Shown: positions 1 through 6,996, counted from the stretch's first letter. The stretch is 19,142 nucleotides of DNA from an uncultured Clostridia bacterium (GCA_944393455.1 CALYAH010000081.1:1-19142), one strand, 5' to 3'. Translations and numbers: made by a program. Notes: a model not told the origin generated them from the letters alone.

Positions 1-25
1 TTATTCCTTCTTGTTTGTTTTTCAA
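1..25 (-). CDS. Start of a pilin-like surface protein, cut by window edge
   Basis: Only eight codons are visible. A TTG codon at 23-25 is preceded, after 8 nt, by a perfect AGGAGG (34-39) and opens a frame reading MKNKQEGI followed by A, the first base of a Thr or similar codon. This matches the start of the other pilin-like proteins here (MKNKGITL at 16673; the -GITLIAL- motif in all three). I infer a fourth protein with the same N-terminal anchor; the rest lies outside the window. It sits directly downstream of a putative invertible promoter whose promoter points into it. The call rests on very few residues, but the ribosome binding site is strong. Confidence 0.55.
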
Positions 26-46
26 TTTTTTCTCCTCCTTTGTTTT

Positions 47-252
47 TTTCGTTTAGTGATTAACTCTACGAAAATTTTTATAAAAAAATTATACCAATAA
101 ACTTTAGAAATATCAAGAAAAATAGAAAAATAAGTAAAAGCAAAAAAATGAAAATTTAAATACAAGATATAGAATGAAAAAACATCGTAAAAGTTGATAT
201 ATGAAAGGTTTCACTCTTCTCCACTTTTCGTAGAGTTAATCACTTTACGAAA
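47..252 (-). promoter_or_regulatory. Putative invertible promoter segment 1, ON orientation
   Basis: Inverted repeats at 47-74 and 225-252 match at 26 of 28 positions. Each repeat is itself a dyad: ten-base arms (TTTCGTTTAG or TTTCGTAAAG, and CTCTACGAAA) around an asymmetric 7-base centre, TGATTAA, identical in both repeats. The 150 bp between them carry a strong sigma-A promoter pointing leftward through the left repeat into the gene starting at 25. A second copy with the same layout, but an inverted interior, lies at 16696-16900. I infer an inverton switched by a site-specific recombinase, probably of the tyrosine family. A MITE-like element is the alternative, but would not explain the identical position upstream of pilin-like genes. 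This segment, with the REP-like repeat to its right, accounts for the gene-free stretch 26-339. Confidence 0.65.
88..116 (-). promoter_or_regulatory. Sigma-A promoter inside invertible segment 1
   Basis: On the minus strand there is a -35 TTGATA (111-116), a 17 bp spacer and a perfect -10 TATAAT (88-93), preceded by TGG as in an extended -10. Transcription would start near 81, run through the left inverted repeat and reach the AGGAGG at 34-39. From the -35 to the -10 it matches the promoter at 16832-16860 at 24 of 29 positions, counted by eye. Confidence 0.75.
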
Positions 253-296
253 TTTTTTTATCTTTTTTATTATATTTTTAATTCTATATTACAAAA

Positions 297-342
297 TTCG
301 ACAAAAAAAATTAGACAGATTTGCTCTGTCCCTTTTGTCTTA
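297..342 (-). repeat. REP-like palindrome acting as terminator of the leucine-rich-repeat gene
   Basis: On the minus strand the stop codon TAA of the gene at 340-2007 is the first base triplet of the repeat. It is followed by GGGACAGA-GCAAA-TCTGTCTA and then eight T. The stem is six perfect pairs plus weaker flanking pairs, so it has the form of an intrinsic terminator. The same motif recurs at 10787-10829, 11664-11708, 16935-16979 and 16980-17018. Confidence 0.8.
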
Positions 343-2007
343 TTCTGACGCTACTATTTTTACTTTGTTTGTATCATACCCTGAATTTTGTATTAATAAC
401 TCTCTTACTTCATCATTTGGAACAACTACTGTTAATCCACTTCCCTGGGTTCCTGTATTAAGTAATGCTTCCTCTCCTGGTTTATCTTCATAACCAGATT
501 GAATCTCTATTTGTTGTGAATTTATTTTTAATGTTCCTTTTAAATTTGTGCAATCTTCAAAAACGCCACCTATATATTTTGCAGTACTTGGTATTTCTGA
601 TACCTGTTTTAAATTAGTACAATCCAAAAAAGCATTCTGCATATTTTCAACCCCTTCTGATATTTTAGGAGCTTTTTCTAAAGAAGTGCATTTCCAAAAA
701 GCATACTCCATATTTTTTACACTTTTTGGTATATCTGGCACTTCGACTAATTTAATACATGATTCATATATATTGTCTATAATTGTAACACTGTCTGGTA
801 ATTCAGGTGCTTGTGTTATACTTGTAAATCTAAATGTTCCACTCATGTTTATAACACCTTGTGGAATCTTTGGTGCTTGTGTTAGTTTTGAACAAGAACT
901 AAATGTAGACCTCATGTCCGTCACTCCATTTGGAATCTCTGGAGCTTGTTCTAAGTTTTTACATTTAGAAAATGCAGAGTACAAATTTGTAACACTTTTA
1001 GGAATCTTTGGTGCTTGTATTAAATTACTACAGTTGTAGAAAGCATTGTATAAACTCACAATATTTATCCCATCTATATTTTCCAAAATATTACCATATT
1101 GACTTAATGTTTTGTCTTTTACGGCAACGGAATACCCTTGCTCATATTCATCAAATTGATAAGTATAATATTCGTCTTCATAGGTTCGATATTTAACAAA
1201 ATTTGCAACATTTATGTTTAATTCTTGCTCTACTTCATTTTCTACTATTTTTATTGTATAACTTTTGTTATCATTAACACTATATTCTCCTCTATATGTT
1301 GCTAGGTCTTTTCCTAATACGGTTTCTTCTGTTCCATCTGGATATATAACTTTGTATGTTCTATTTAAATATTTTTCTGGTACTTCTTGTAATTCTTTAT
1401 TCTTTTCATACTCTTCTTCTATTTGTTTTATATTTTCATCACTATATCCAATCATTTTTAAAACATCATCTTCGTTTTTTACTCCTTCAAGCCCCATGTT
1501 TCCAAAAACTAATTCATAAATAATTTCATCTCTTGTATATGTTGTTCCTGTTTGTTGCTTTAGACTATCTATTATTTCGCTCATTGACCTTCCTTCAAAA
1601 AACATTGTACAAATAGCTTCTTCTAAACTTTCAAATTCCCCCGGTATTTTCATTTCTTTTAAAATATATAATTCTTTATATTCTTTTAAAGTATCTGGTA
1701 ATGCCCCTGTATAAAATTTAGAATTCACATTAATTTTAACAGTAGTCGAAAGTTTGGTTGTGCTCAAACTTATTTTCCATATTCCTCCACTTGTCTTATC
1801 TTCTATTATGTCTTCATATGAACTTAGTCTATTTTCTTCTTCTTCACGACCTTGCTCCCATTGTTCTTTTGCATTTTTTGCCTGTGTTAAAATTCCATTT
1901 TGTCCTGTTAATGTCGCAATTGTTACTCCTGCTAATATTAAAAGCACTATTATTGTTATAACTAACGCAATTAAGGTAATTCCTTGATTCCTCGTTTTTT
2001 TATACAT
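340..2007 (-). CDS. Pilin-like anchor fused to BspA-type leucine-rich repeats
   Basis: The 555-residue protein begins with a short basic leader and a type IV pilin-like segment (GITLIALVITII, residues 9-31). It has the Gly before the cleavage point, but Ala where pilins have Glu5. A Glu/Lys-rich middle (about 45-300) is followed by about eight ~23-residue repeats (315-495) of the pattern C-x-x-L-x-x-A-P-x-I-P-x-x-V-x-x-M, resembling BspA/DUF285 surface repeats. I infer an exported surface protein with a ligand-binding solenoid. The start has a good SD (AAGGAG) 8 nt upstream. It follows the gene at 2105 by 97 nt without a visible terminator, so the two may be cotranscribed. Its stop lies inside a REP-like terminator. 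The ligand is unknown. Confidence 0.75.
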   Translation of the reverse strand: MYKKTRNQGITLIALVITIIVLLILAGVTIATLTGQNGILTQAKNAKEQWEQGREEEENRLSSYEDIIEDKTSGGIWKISLSTTKLSTTVKINVNSKFYTGALPDTLKEYKELYILKEMKIPGEFESLEEAICTMFFEGRSMSEIIDSLKQQTGTTYTRDEIIYELVFGNMGLEGVKNEDDVLKMIGYSDENIKQIEEEYEKNKELQEVPEKYLNRTYKVIYPDGTEETVLGKDLATYRGEYSVNDNKSYTIKIVENEVEQELNINVANFVKYRTYEDEYYTYQFDEYEQGYSVAVKDKTLSQYGNILENIDGINIVSLYNAFYNCSNLIQAPKIPKSVTNLYSAFSKCKNLEQAPEIPNGVTDMRSTFSSCSKLTQAPKIPQGVINMSGTFRFTSITQAPELPDSVTIIDNIYESCIKLVEVPDIPKSVKNMEYAFWKCTSLEKAPKISEGVENMQNAFLDCTNLKQVSEIPSTAKYIGGVFEDCTNLKGTLKINSQQIEIQSGYEDKPGEEALLNTGTQGSGLTVVVPNDEVRELLIQNSGYDTNKVKIVASE

Positions 2008-2104
2008 TTTAAAAACTCCTTCTTTTATATATTATTTTTTACTTAGCAATATTTTTACTTTTATAAATATCCTATTTTCTTACAAAGCTTTCTTAATAAT
2101 AATT

Positions 2105-3478
2105 TTATTTAATGTATAATGTCATTCTAGACCCCGTTGTGTTTGTGTTATATCGTGAGCCATTGTAGTCTCTAAAACTAGGAGAATTACTTGCATAACA
2201 AAATCCCCCTCTACATACTCTACTAGTACTTGCATATGCTTCTAGTGTCCATTCATATACATTGCCCTCTAAATCATAAATATTATTAATTCTATCATAC
2301 TTTCCATTAACAGTTTGTTTTCCTGCTGGATATATTGCGTCTAAATCATGTGCTGCATTTCCTGTAGTTCTAACTTTTTCTTTGTCTGAACTATTACTAT
2401 TTATAACCCAATTAAGCATAGCATCGTATTGGCTTCCCCATATCATACTACTTCCTACTGAGTTATCTTTTCCTGTATACTCCTTTTGTTTAGCATATAA
2501 TCCATACCAAGTACGGGTGCTTTCATCACTTGCTCTTGTAACCAGTACTCCTTTTTTTGATTGGATAGAACCATTTTTTCCTGCTGAATATTCTGTGGCA
2601 TCACTTAAACTACTTTCATATCTTCCAATATAAAATCCACCATATTTTGCTACACTTTCTGCCATATCTTTATATTCTTTTTTCAATCCTTCTAATGTTA
2701 ATCCTACCGTATTATATTCTGGATTATTATCATATGTAGTAACAGATGCTGGTTCTCTCATTCCTGAATTTGGATCATAAGTTTTATTTTCATCTCCAAA
2801 TTTTTCTCCCATACTTGTTGCATATAGTTTACCTACTATTTCTGTTGAATCATGAGTTTTACATTTTAACTGTCCATCTACCAACCCTAAATCACAGTTT
2901 CCTCCTGCTTTTGAACATTGTGCCATACTATCAATATCTGCTACTGGTATCCATATGAATTCACTATCGTCTGGTCCATATACAACTAATCCATTATCAA
3001 TTGAGCTTTCTGTTTCATCTATTCTAAATCCCTTTGGAATAATTGCTATTTTACCGTCACTTTTATACTTTTCATTCTTAGAAGCTACCATACCAGGACT
3101 AAATTCTATATAATCACTAAGCTTATCTTCTATTACATAACTTGGCTCATTTGTTGTAATAGTTCCCGTTTTTCTATCTACTTGCGTTTCATTATCAATA
3201 ATATCTTTATTCTTTAACTCTTCAATTATATCATCCATAGTTGGATCTCTATGTTGACTTTCTGTATTTAGAATTGCAATATCTATCATTTCGTTCCATT
3301 GTTGGTATTGTGTATTTTCTTTTGCATTTTGTGCTTGAATAATAATACCACTATTACCTGTTAATGTTCCAATTGTAACTCCCGCTAAAATTAATAACAC
3401 AACTATTGTTATTACTAAAGCAATTAGTGTAATTCCACTTTCTTTCTCTCTTTTATATTGCTTTAATCCATATTGCAT
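2105..3478 (-). CDS. Pilin-like anchor with FGE-sulfatase / C-type-lectin-like end
   Basis: The 457-residue protein has a pilin-like N-terminus (GITLIALVITIV from residue 15), a linker, and a region from about 125 resembling the formylglycine-generating-enzyme (SUMF1-like) fold. Visible landmarks are EFIWIPV (173-179), GFYIGRYE (281-288), the family hallmark GNVYEW (405-410) and RVCRGG (420-425). The last ~30 residues are dominated by Asn, Tyr, Ser, Asp and Thr and end in GSRMTLYIK. Many proteins with this fold are not enzymes, and in diversity-generating retroelements this C-terminal loop region is the hypervariable target. An exported binding protein is therefore more likely than an FGE enzyme. 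It lies 25 nt downstream of the small membrane-protein gene at 3504-3740, with an AAGGGGG SD, and probably shares its promoter. Confidence 0.75.
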   Translation of the reverse strand: MQYGLKQYKREKESGITLIALVITIVVLLILAGVTIGTLTGNSGIIIQAQNAKENTQYQQWNEMIDIAILNTESQHRDPTMDDIIEELKNKDIIDNETQVDRKTGTITTNEPSYVIEDKLSDYIEFSPGMVASKNEKYKSDGKIAIIPKGFRIDETESSIDNGLVVYGPDDSEFIWIPVADIDSMAQCSKAGGNCDLGLVDGQLKCKTHDSTEIVGKLYATSMGEKFGDENKTYDPNSGMREPASVTTYDNNPEYNTVGLTLEGLKKEYKDMAESVAKYGGFYIGRYESSLSDATEYSAGKNGSIQSKKGVLVTRASDESTRTWYGLYAKQKEYTGKDNSVGSSMIWGSQYDAMLNWVINSNSSDKEKVRTTGNAAHDLDAIYPAGKQTVNGKYDRINNIYDLEGNVYEWTLEAYASTSRVCRGGFCYASNSPSFRDYNGSRYNTNTTGSRMTLYIK

Positions 3479-3503
3479 TCTTTCTATCCCCCTTTTTCAT
3501 TTG

Positions 3504-3740
3504 TTATCTACTAATATTCCCTTGTTCCATTATATTATTTGCATTTTTCTGCATATTTTCCTTTATATTATTTATATCTACATTTTCATCTCTTTCTACC
3601 TTTAATTCTATTGTATTGCTATTATCTATCTCTTCATTTTCATTGCTATTTTCTTGTTTATTTACTCCTCTAACCAATACAAATATTAAAATTATTACTA
3701 CTATTGCTAATATAGCAAACCAAATCTTTTTATTTTTCAT
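3504..3740 (-). CDS. Small single-span membrane protein of unknown function
   Basis: The 78-residue protein has a basic N-terminus and one hydrophobic span (about residues 6-24), then a very acidic, Asn-rich tail. It could be a membrane-anchored or exported small protein. I do not recognise a family. The start has an SD-like GAGGGAG 4 nt upstream and a clear sigma-A promoter further up. It is the first gene of the probable operon leading into the pilin-like genes at 3478 and 2007, suggesting an accessory role in display of those proteins, which is inference only. Confidence 0.6.
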   Translation of the reverse strand: MKNKKIWFAILAIVVIILIFVLVRGVNKQENSNENEEIDNSNTIELKVERDENVDINNIKENMQKNANNIMEQGNISR

Positions 3741-3786
3741 TTTACTCCCTCACTTCTTTTGTTTATACATAATTTATCATGTATAC

Positions 3787-3815
3787 ATTATAATTAAATT
3801 TAATGTTTTTTTCAA
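3787..3815 (-). promoter_or_regulatory. Sigma-A promoter of the surface-protein operon
   Basis: On the minus strand TTGAAA (3810-3815) is separated by 17 bp from a perfect TATAAT (3787-3792). Transcription would start near 3780, about 40 nt before the small membrane-protein gene. Four 11-bp iterated boxes lie just upstream of the -35. Confidence 0.7.
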
Positions 3816-3830
3816 TATTCCTGCTACCTT

Positions 3831-3874
3831 TAATACAAACGTAATATCTTTGTAATACACTTGTAATATACACA
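3831..3874 (-). repeat. Four 11-bp phased direct repeats upstream of the operon promoter
   Basis: The plus strand carries TAATAC, TAATAT, TAATAC and TAATAT beginning at 3831, 3842, 3853 and 3864, exactly 11 bp apart. On the minus strand this reads ATTACA-5-ATTACA-5-ATTACG-5-ATTAAA. The array ends 15 bp upstream of the -35 of the minus-strand promoter. Helically phased hexamers with 5 bp gaps resemble the sites of OmpR/PhoB-family response regulators. The adjacent XRE protein is another candidate binder. Confidence 0.55.
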
Positions 3875-3957
3875 TGATTTTTGATGTATAAAAATAGTTT
3901 TTTATGTTTTTTTGCTAAAATAATACTAGAAATTATAAGCTCTACAAGGAGGTTCCC

Positions 3958-4188
3958 GTGGAATTTAAAAGAATAAAAGATTTAAGAGAAGACCATGATA
4001 AATTACAAAAAGATATTGCTAAACTACTTGGAATTTCTCAACAATATTATTCTGAGTACGAAAAAGGTAATCGTACATTTCCAATTCAGCAGCTAATTAC
4101 TTTAGCTAAATTCTATGGCACTTCTATTGATTATATTGTAGGTCTATCTGACGATAAACATAATTTAAATACTAAAAAAACAAGTTAA
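3958..4188 (+). CDS. XRE-family HTH transcriptional regulator
   Basis: The 76-residue protein is nearly all one Cro/C1-type helix-turn-helix domain. Residues 4-66 include LREDHDKLQKDIAKLLGISQ, QYYSEYEKGNRTFP and FYGTSIDYIVGLSD, the standard pattern of this family. It starts at GTG with a perfect AAGGAGG (3946-3952) 5 nt upstream. It has no sensor domain, so control is presumably through dimerisation or a partner. It is the only plus-strand gene in the window and diverges from the surface-protein operon, so control of that operon or of itself is plausible but not shown. Its stop codon is the last part of the left arm of a bidirectional terminator. Confidence 0.85.
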   Translation: MEFKRIKDLREDHDKLQKDIAKLLGISQQYYSEYEKGNRTFPIQQLITLAKFYGTSIDYIVGLSDDKHNLNTKKTS

Positions 4189-4226
4189 AAATTGTACTTT
4201 ATACATCATTAACTTGTTTTTTTAGT
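4171..4226. terminator. Bidirectional intrinsic terminator between XRE gene and spoVT
   Basis: A perfect 18-bp inverted repeat (4171-4188 and 4209-4226, arms ACTAAAAAAACAAGTTAA) surrounds a 20-nt loop. Each arm carries a seven-base A or T run, so it ends in a T-run in both directions. It serves two convergent genes and overlaps the XRE stop codon. Confidence 0.8.
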
Positions 4227-4227
4227 A

Positions 4228-4782
4228 CTATATTTCCATTTGACTTCCCAAAAAAGTTGCTGCTGATTGAGCTACTTTCTTTTCCACTTCATTCATTTTT
4301 TTATTTGCTTCTTTTGACATAAGTATAACAGTTCCAATAGTATCTCCATTTGAAATAATAGGATATACTACTTGAGCATTATTTTTTCTTTCTTGATTGT
4401 CATTTTTTGTTATTGGCATTGCAATATCACTATTTTCTTTACTTGTATAAATCTCTTTATCTTCCATTAATTGTTCTAGTTCTTTGCTTATGTCTTGTTC
4501 TAAAAACTCTTTTTTCGAACCTCCTGATACTGCTATTATAGTATCTTTATCTGTAATAAAAGCAATATGTCCTGTCGTTTTAGATAAAGTCTCTGCATAT
4601 CCTGCTGCAAACTCTGAAAGTTCTCCGATTGGTGAATATTTTTTTAATATAACTTGTCCTTCTCTATCTGTAAATATTTCCAATGGATCTCCTTCTTTTA
4701 TTCTTAAAGTTTTTCTTATTTCCTTTGGAATAACAACTCTTCCTAAATCATCTATTCTTCTTACAACTCCTGTTGCTTTCAT
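4228..4782 (-). CDS. spoVT: Stage V sporulation protein T (AbrB-family regulator)
   Basis: SpoVT is a DNA-binding regulator of late forespore genes in spore-forming Firmicutes. The 184-residue protein has an N-terminal AbrB/SpoVT swapped-hairpin domain (MKATGVVRRIDDLGRVVIPK, residues 1-50) and a C-terminal GAF-like domain (about 55-182). Its length fits the family (about 178-184). I chose the ATG at 4782 rather than one 21 codons upstream, because it begins the conserved MKATGVVRRIDDLGR and is preceded by GAGGAGG. A candidate sigma-G promoter lies upstream. Its presence suggests, without proving, that the organism makes spores. Confidence 0.93.
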   Translation of the reverse strand: MKATGVVRRIDDLGRVVIPKEIRKTLRIKEGDPLEIFTDREGQVILKKYSPIGELSEFAAGYAETLSKTTGHIAFITDKDTIIAVSGGSKKEFLEQDISKELEQLMEDKEIYTSKENSDIAMPITKNDNQERKNNAQVVYPIISNGDTIGTVILMSKEANKKMNEVEKKVAQSAATFLGSQMEI

Positions 4783-4814
4783 AACCTTCCTCCTCGTTTT
4801 TTTATTTATAATCT

Positions 4815-4843
4815 TATTATTACAAAAGAGGAAAAAATTATAC
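4815..4843 (-). promoter_or_regulatory. Candidate sigma-G-type promoter of spoVT
   Basis: On the minus strand GTATA (4839-4843), 17 bp, then AATAATA (4815-4821) fits the forespore sigma-G pattern (GHATR, 17-18 bp, CATNHTA) except for the first base of the -10. spoVT is sigma-G-dependent in Bacillus subtilis. In such AT-rich DNA a chance match is possible. Confidence 0.4.
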
Positions 4844-4880
4844 ATTTATTTAAAAAATCTTTTAAAATTGAGACAAAACA

Positions 4881-4935
4881 AAGGATGCTTTTTGGGACGG
4901 AGTAAAAAAGCACTCCATCTCAAAAAAGCATCCTT
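4881..4935 (-). terminator. Long hairpin downstream of fbp, probable terminator
   Basis: Arms at 4881-4903 and 4912-4935 form a roughly 23-bp stem with one bulged base and two weak positions, around an 8-nt loop. It begins 13 nt after the fbp stop and is followed on the minus strand by TGTTTTGTCTC. It is much longer than a usual terminator. It shares GGGAC-GAG and GAGACAAAA tokens with the REP-like family, so it may be a diverged relative. Confidence 0.55.
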
Positions 4936-4948
4936 CGGCTCACTTGAC

Positions 4949-6913
4949 TTAATTTATTTGTTTTAACTCTCCAGATTCATAATAAAGTAATAATTGTTCT
5001 AAATCTCTTATTTCTTCTTTTAGTCTTTTACCAATGTCAGTATCTCCAACAGATTTTCTTGTAATTCCAGTTTTCTTTACAATAAGTTCCGAAATAATAT
5101 CCTTTTCTTCTACAATTGCCTTTTCTACTGATTCAAATGGTTTGTTTTGACTAAGTAGAAGTCCATTAGAATTATATGTTAATATATATCCTGCATTTCC
5201 TGTTTTTTGTTGATAGCTCTTTGCAAATCCCCCATCTATTACTAATAATTTTCCATTTCCTCTAATTGGTGTTTCTCCATCTTTTGCTTTTACTGGAACA
5301 TGCCCATTTACAATATGTGAAGCCCTTTCATCCAGACCAAATTCTTTTAAAATCTTATTGCAGATATCTTCTCTTTCTGTTAAATAATAATATGGATTTT
5401 TTGCTTCTCTTGACATTTTCTTGTCTTTTACAAAATAACTTTCAAAAGTTGCCATTTTATCTTTTCCAAAAAAAGGTGAATCCGGTGAAATCCATAAATA
5501 CCACATAATGTCAATTAAATCTTTATCTACAGTTTCTTTTGTAAACCATGTTTTACTAATTGTATCATTAATAACGTCTAGATATTCTCTTCCTTTTAAT
5601 CTTTTACCTAAAAACTCAACTTCTTTAAATTCCCCTTCTTCTGTCATTGGAATACAAGCATGAAATAGTAAGTTTGAGTTAAATATTGTATATAATTCTC
5701 CTTTTTTGTATAAAAAGTCAATGTGGTCATTTAATTTAGAACTCTTTTTAAATGATTCACAAAGTCTTTCCATAACTTCTTTTTCTTCTTCTGTTAACTC
5801 ATAAATGTTTTCTTTATCTAATGTCGGAAAGTTTGTATCATTGATTTCATATTTTTGTCCATCTATTAATACATATCCCTTTTTCAAATTCATTTTATCC
5901 AATAATAATCTATTGTCCAAATGATATTCAGGATGTCTTTTTATTAATTGTCCTTCTAATTTGAATTGGATAATCGTAATTGCTTTATGAATTTTAGAAA
6001 TGTTCATCTTGTCACTTTCGTCATATTTTGTTTCATCAAATACTTTTGGGAAAAAGTTCTTACAGTCATCATCCTTGTAAGTTTCCATTGCAAATGTTGA
6101 TAATGGTCTTATATTAATTCCATACCCATCTTCTAAAATTCCTATATTATTATATCTAGCACATATTCTTACCACTGTTGCAATACTTGCTTCGTTTCCA
6201 CATGTTGCTCCCATCCATAAAACATCATGATTTCCCCATTGCATATCAATACTATGAAATCTTTTTAACTTCTCTATAACAAAATCAGGATGTGTTCCTC
6301 TATCAAATATGTCTCCAATAATATGTAGATGGTCAATTGCCATTCTTTTTATTAGGTTTGAAATAGCAATAATAAAGCTATCTGCTTGGTTTAATTCAAT
6401 AATTGTATTTATAATTGCTTTGTAATATCTTTCTTTGTCTTTTTCATTTCCTGCTTGTGAATTTAAAAGCTCATCAATTACATATTCAAATCCACTTGTA
6501 ATCGCCTTTCTTACTTTTGATCTTGTATATTTTGAGCTAACATTCTTAGCCACTTCTACTAATCTATATAAAGTTATACTATACCATTCATCTAAATCAG
6601 TTACTTCTTTTTTCATTAGTTTTAATTTTTCTTCTGGATAATAGATTAAAGTCGCAAGTGTTGCTCTTTCTTTTTTACTAATAGTATTTCCAAATATATC
6701 GTCTATTTTACTTTTTATTATTCCTCCACCATTATTTAAGATATGTTCAAAAGGTGCATATTCTCCATGTATGTCACTTAAAAACATCTCTGTTCCTTTT
6801 GGTAGATTAATTATTGCTTGTAAGTTAATTATTTCTTCAGCTACTTCGTTAATATTTTTGTATTCTTTACTAAGTAGACTTAAATATTTTTTCTTATTAT
6901 AATTACTTTCCAT
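4949..6913 (-). CDS. fbp: Fructose-1,6-bisphosphatase class III
   Basis: The enzyme hydrolyses fructose-1,6-bisphosphate to fructose-6-phosphate, the committed step of gluconeogenesis, in the cytoplasm. This form is the Firmicutes-type class III enzyme, with a calcineurin-like metallophosphatase core. Visible metal motifs are FLSDIHGEY (about residue 45), GDIFDRGTHPD (about 200), GNHDVLWMGA (about 227) and NGHVPVK near the end. The length of 654 residues agrees with the ~670 usual for the family. I prefer the ATG at 6913 (SD AAGGA) over the ATG at 6940, because the promoter -10 ends only 8 bp from the latter, which would leave almost no leader. It is a single gene with its own promoter and terminator. 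Confidence 0.95.
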   Translation of the reverse strand: MESNYNKKKYLSLLSKEYKNINEVAEEIINLQAIINLPKGTEMFLSDIHGEYAPFEHILNNGGGIIKSKIDDIFGNTISKKERATLATLIYYPEEKLKLMKKEVTDLDEWYSITLYRLVEVAKNVSSKYTRSKVRKAITSGFEYVIDELLNSQAGNEKDKERYYKAIINTIIELNQADSFIIAISNLIKRMAIDHLHIIGDIFDRGTHPDFVIEKLKRFHSIDMQWGNHDVLWMGATCGNEASIATVVRICARYNNIGILEDGYGINIRPLSTFAMETYKDDDCKNFFPKVFDETKYDESDKMNISKIHKAITIIQFKLEGQLIKRHPEYHLDNRLLLDKMNLKKGYVLIDGQKYEINDTNFPTLDKENIYELTEEEKEVMERLCESFKKSSKLNDHIDFLYKKGELYTIFNSNLLFHACIPMTEEGEFKEVEFLGKRLKGREYLDVINDTISKTWFTKETVDKDLIDIMWYLWISPDSPFFGKDKMATFESYFVKDKKMSREAKNPYYYLTEREDICNKILKEFGLDERASHIVNGHVPVKAKDGETPIRGNGKLLVIDGGFAKSYQQKTGNAGYILTYNSNGLLLSQNKPFESVEKAIVEEKDIISELIVKKTGITRKSVGDTDIGKRLKEEIRDLEQLLLYYESGELKQIN

Positions 6914-6948
6914 TTCTAACTTCCTTTTCTTTTTATTCATACTTTTTT

Positions 6949-6977
6949 ATTATAACATATTTATCCAAATTTGTCAC
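6949..6977 (-). promoter_or_regulatory. Sigma-A promoter of fbp
   Basis: GTGACA (6972-6977), a 17-bp spacer and a perfect TATAAT (6949-6954) on the minus strand. The predicted start near 6942 decides in favour of the downstream fbp start codon. Confidence 0.75.
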
Positions 6978-6996
6978 TTTTTAGTATATTTCAAAA

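Noticed and set aside
47..252. Interpretation as an ordinary MITE
   Set aside because: A MITE pair inserted at random would not place both copies 21-22 bp from a pilin-like start codon, with matching outer flanks but inverted interiors. It remains the fallback if no inversion is ever seen.
194..493. Plus-strand 99-codon frame
   Set aside because: It crosses the inverted repeat and the REP repeat and then lies antisense to the leucine-rich-repeat gene; composition and lack of an SD argue against a gene.
548..1039. Long plus-strand frame of 163 codons opposite the leucine-rich repeats
   Set aside because: It is the antisense shadow of the periodic repeats; its apparent repeats mirror those of the real gene.
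2105..3478. A genuine formylglycine-generating enzyme
   Set aside because: It carries an export anchor and the C-terminal part lacks the usual enzyme pattern; no sulfatase is nearby, so a binding role of the fold is more likely.
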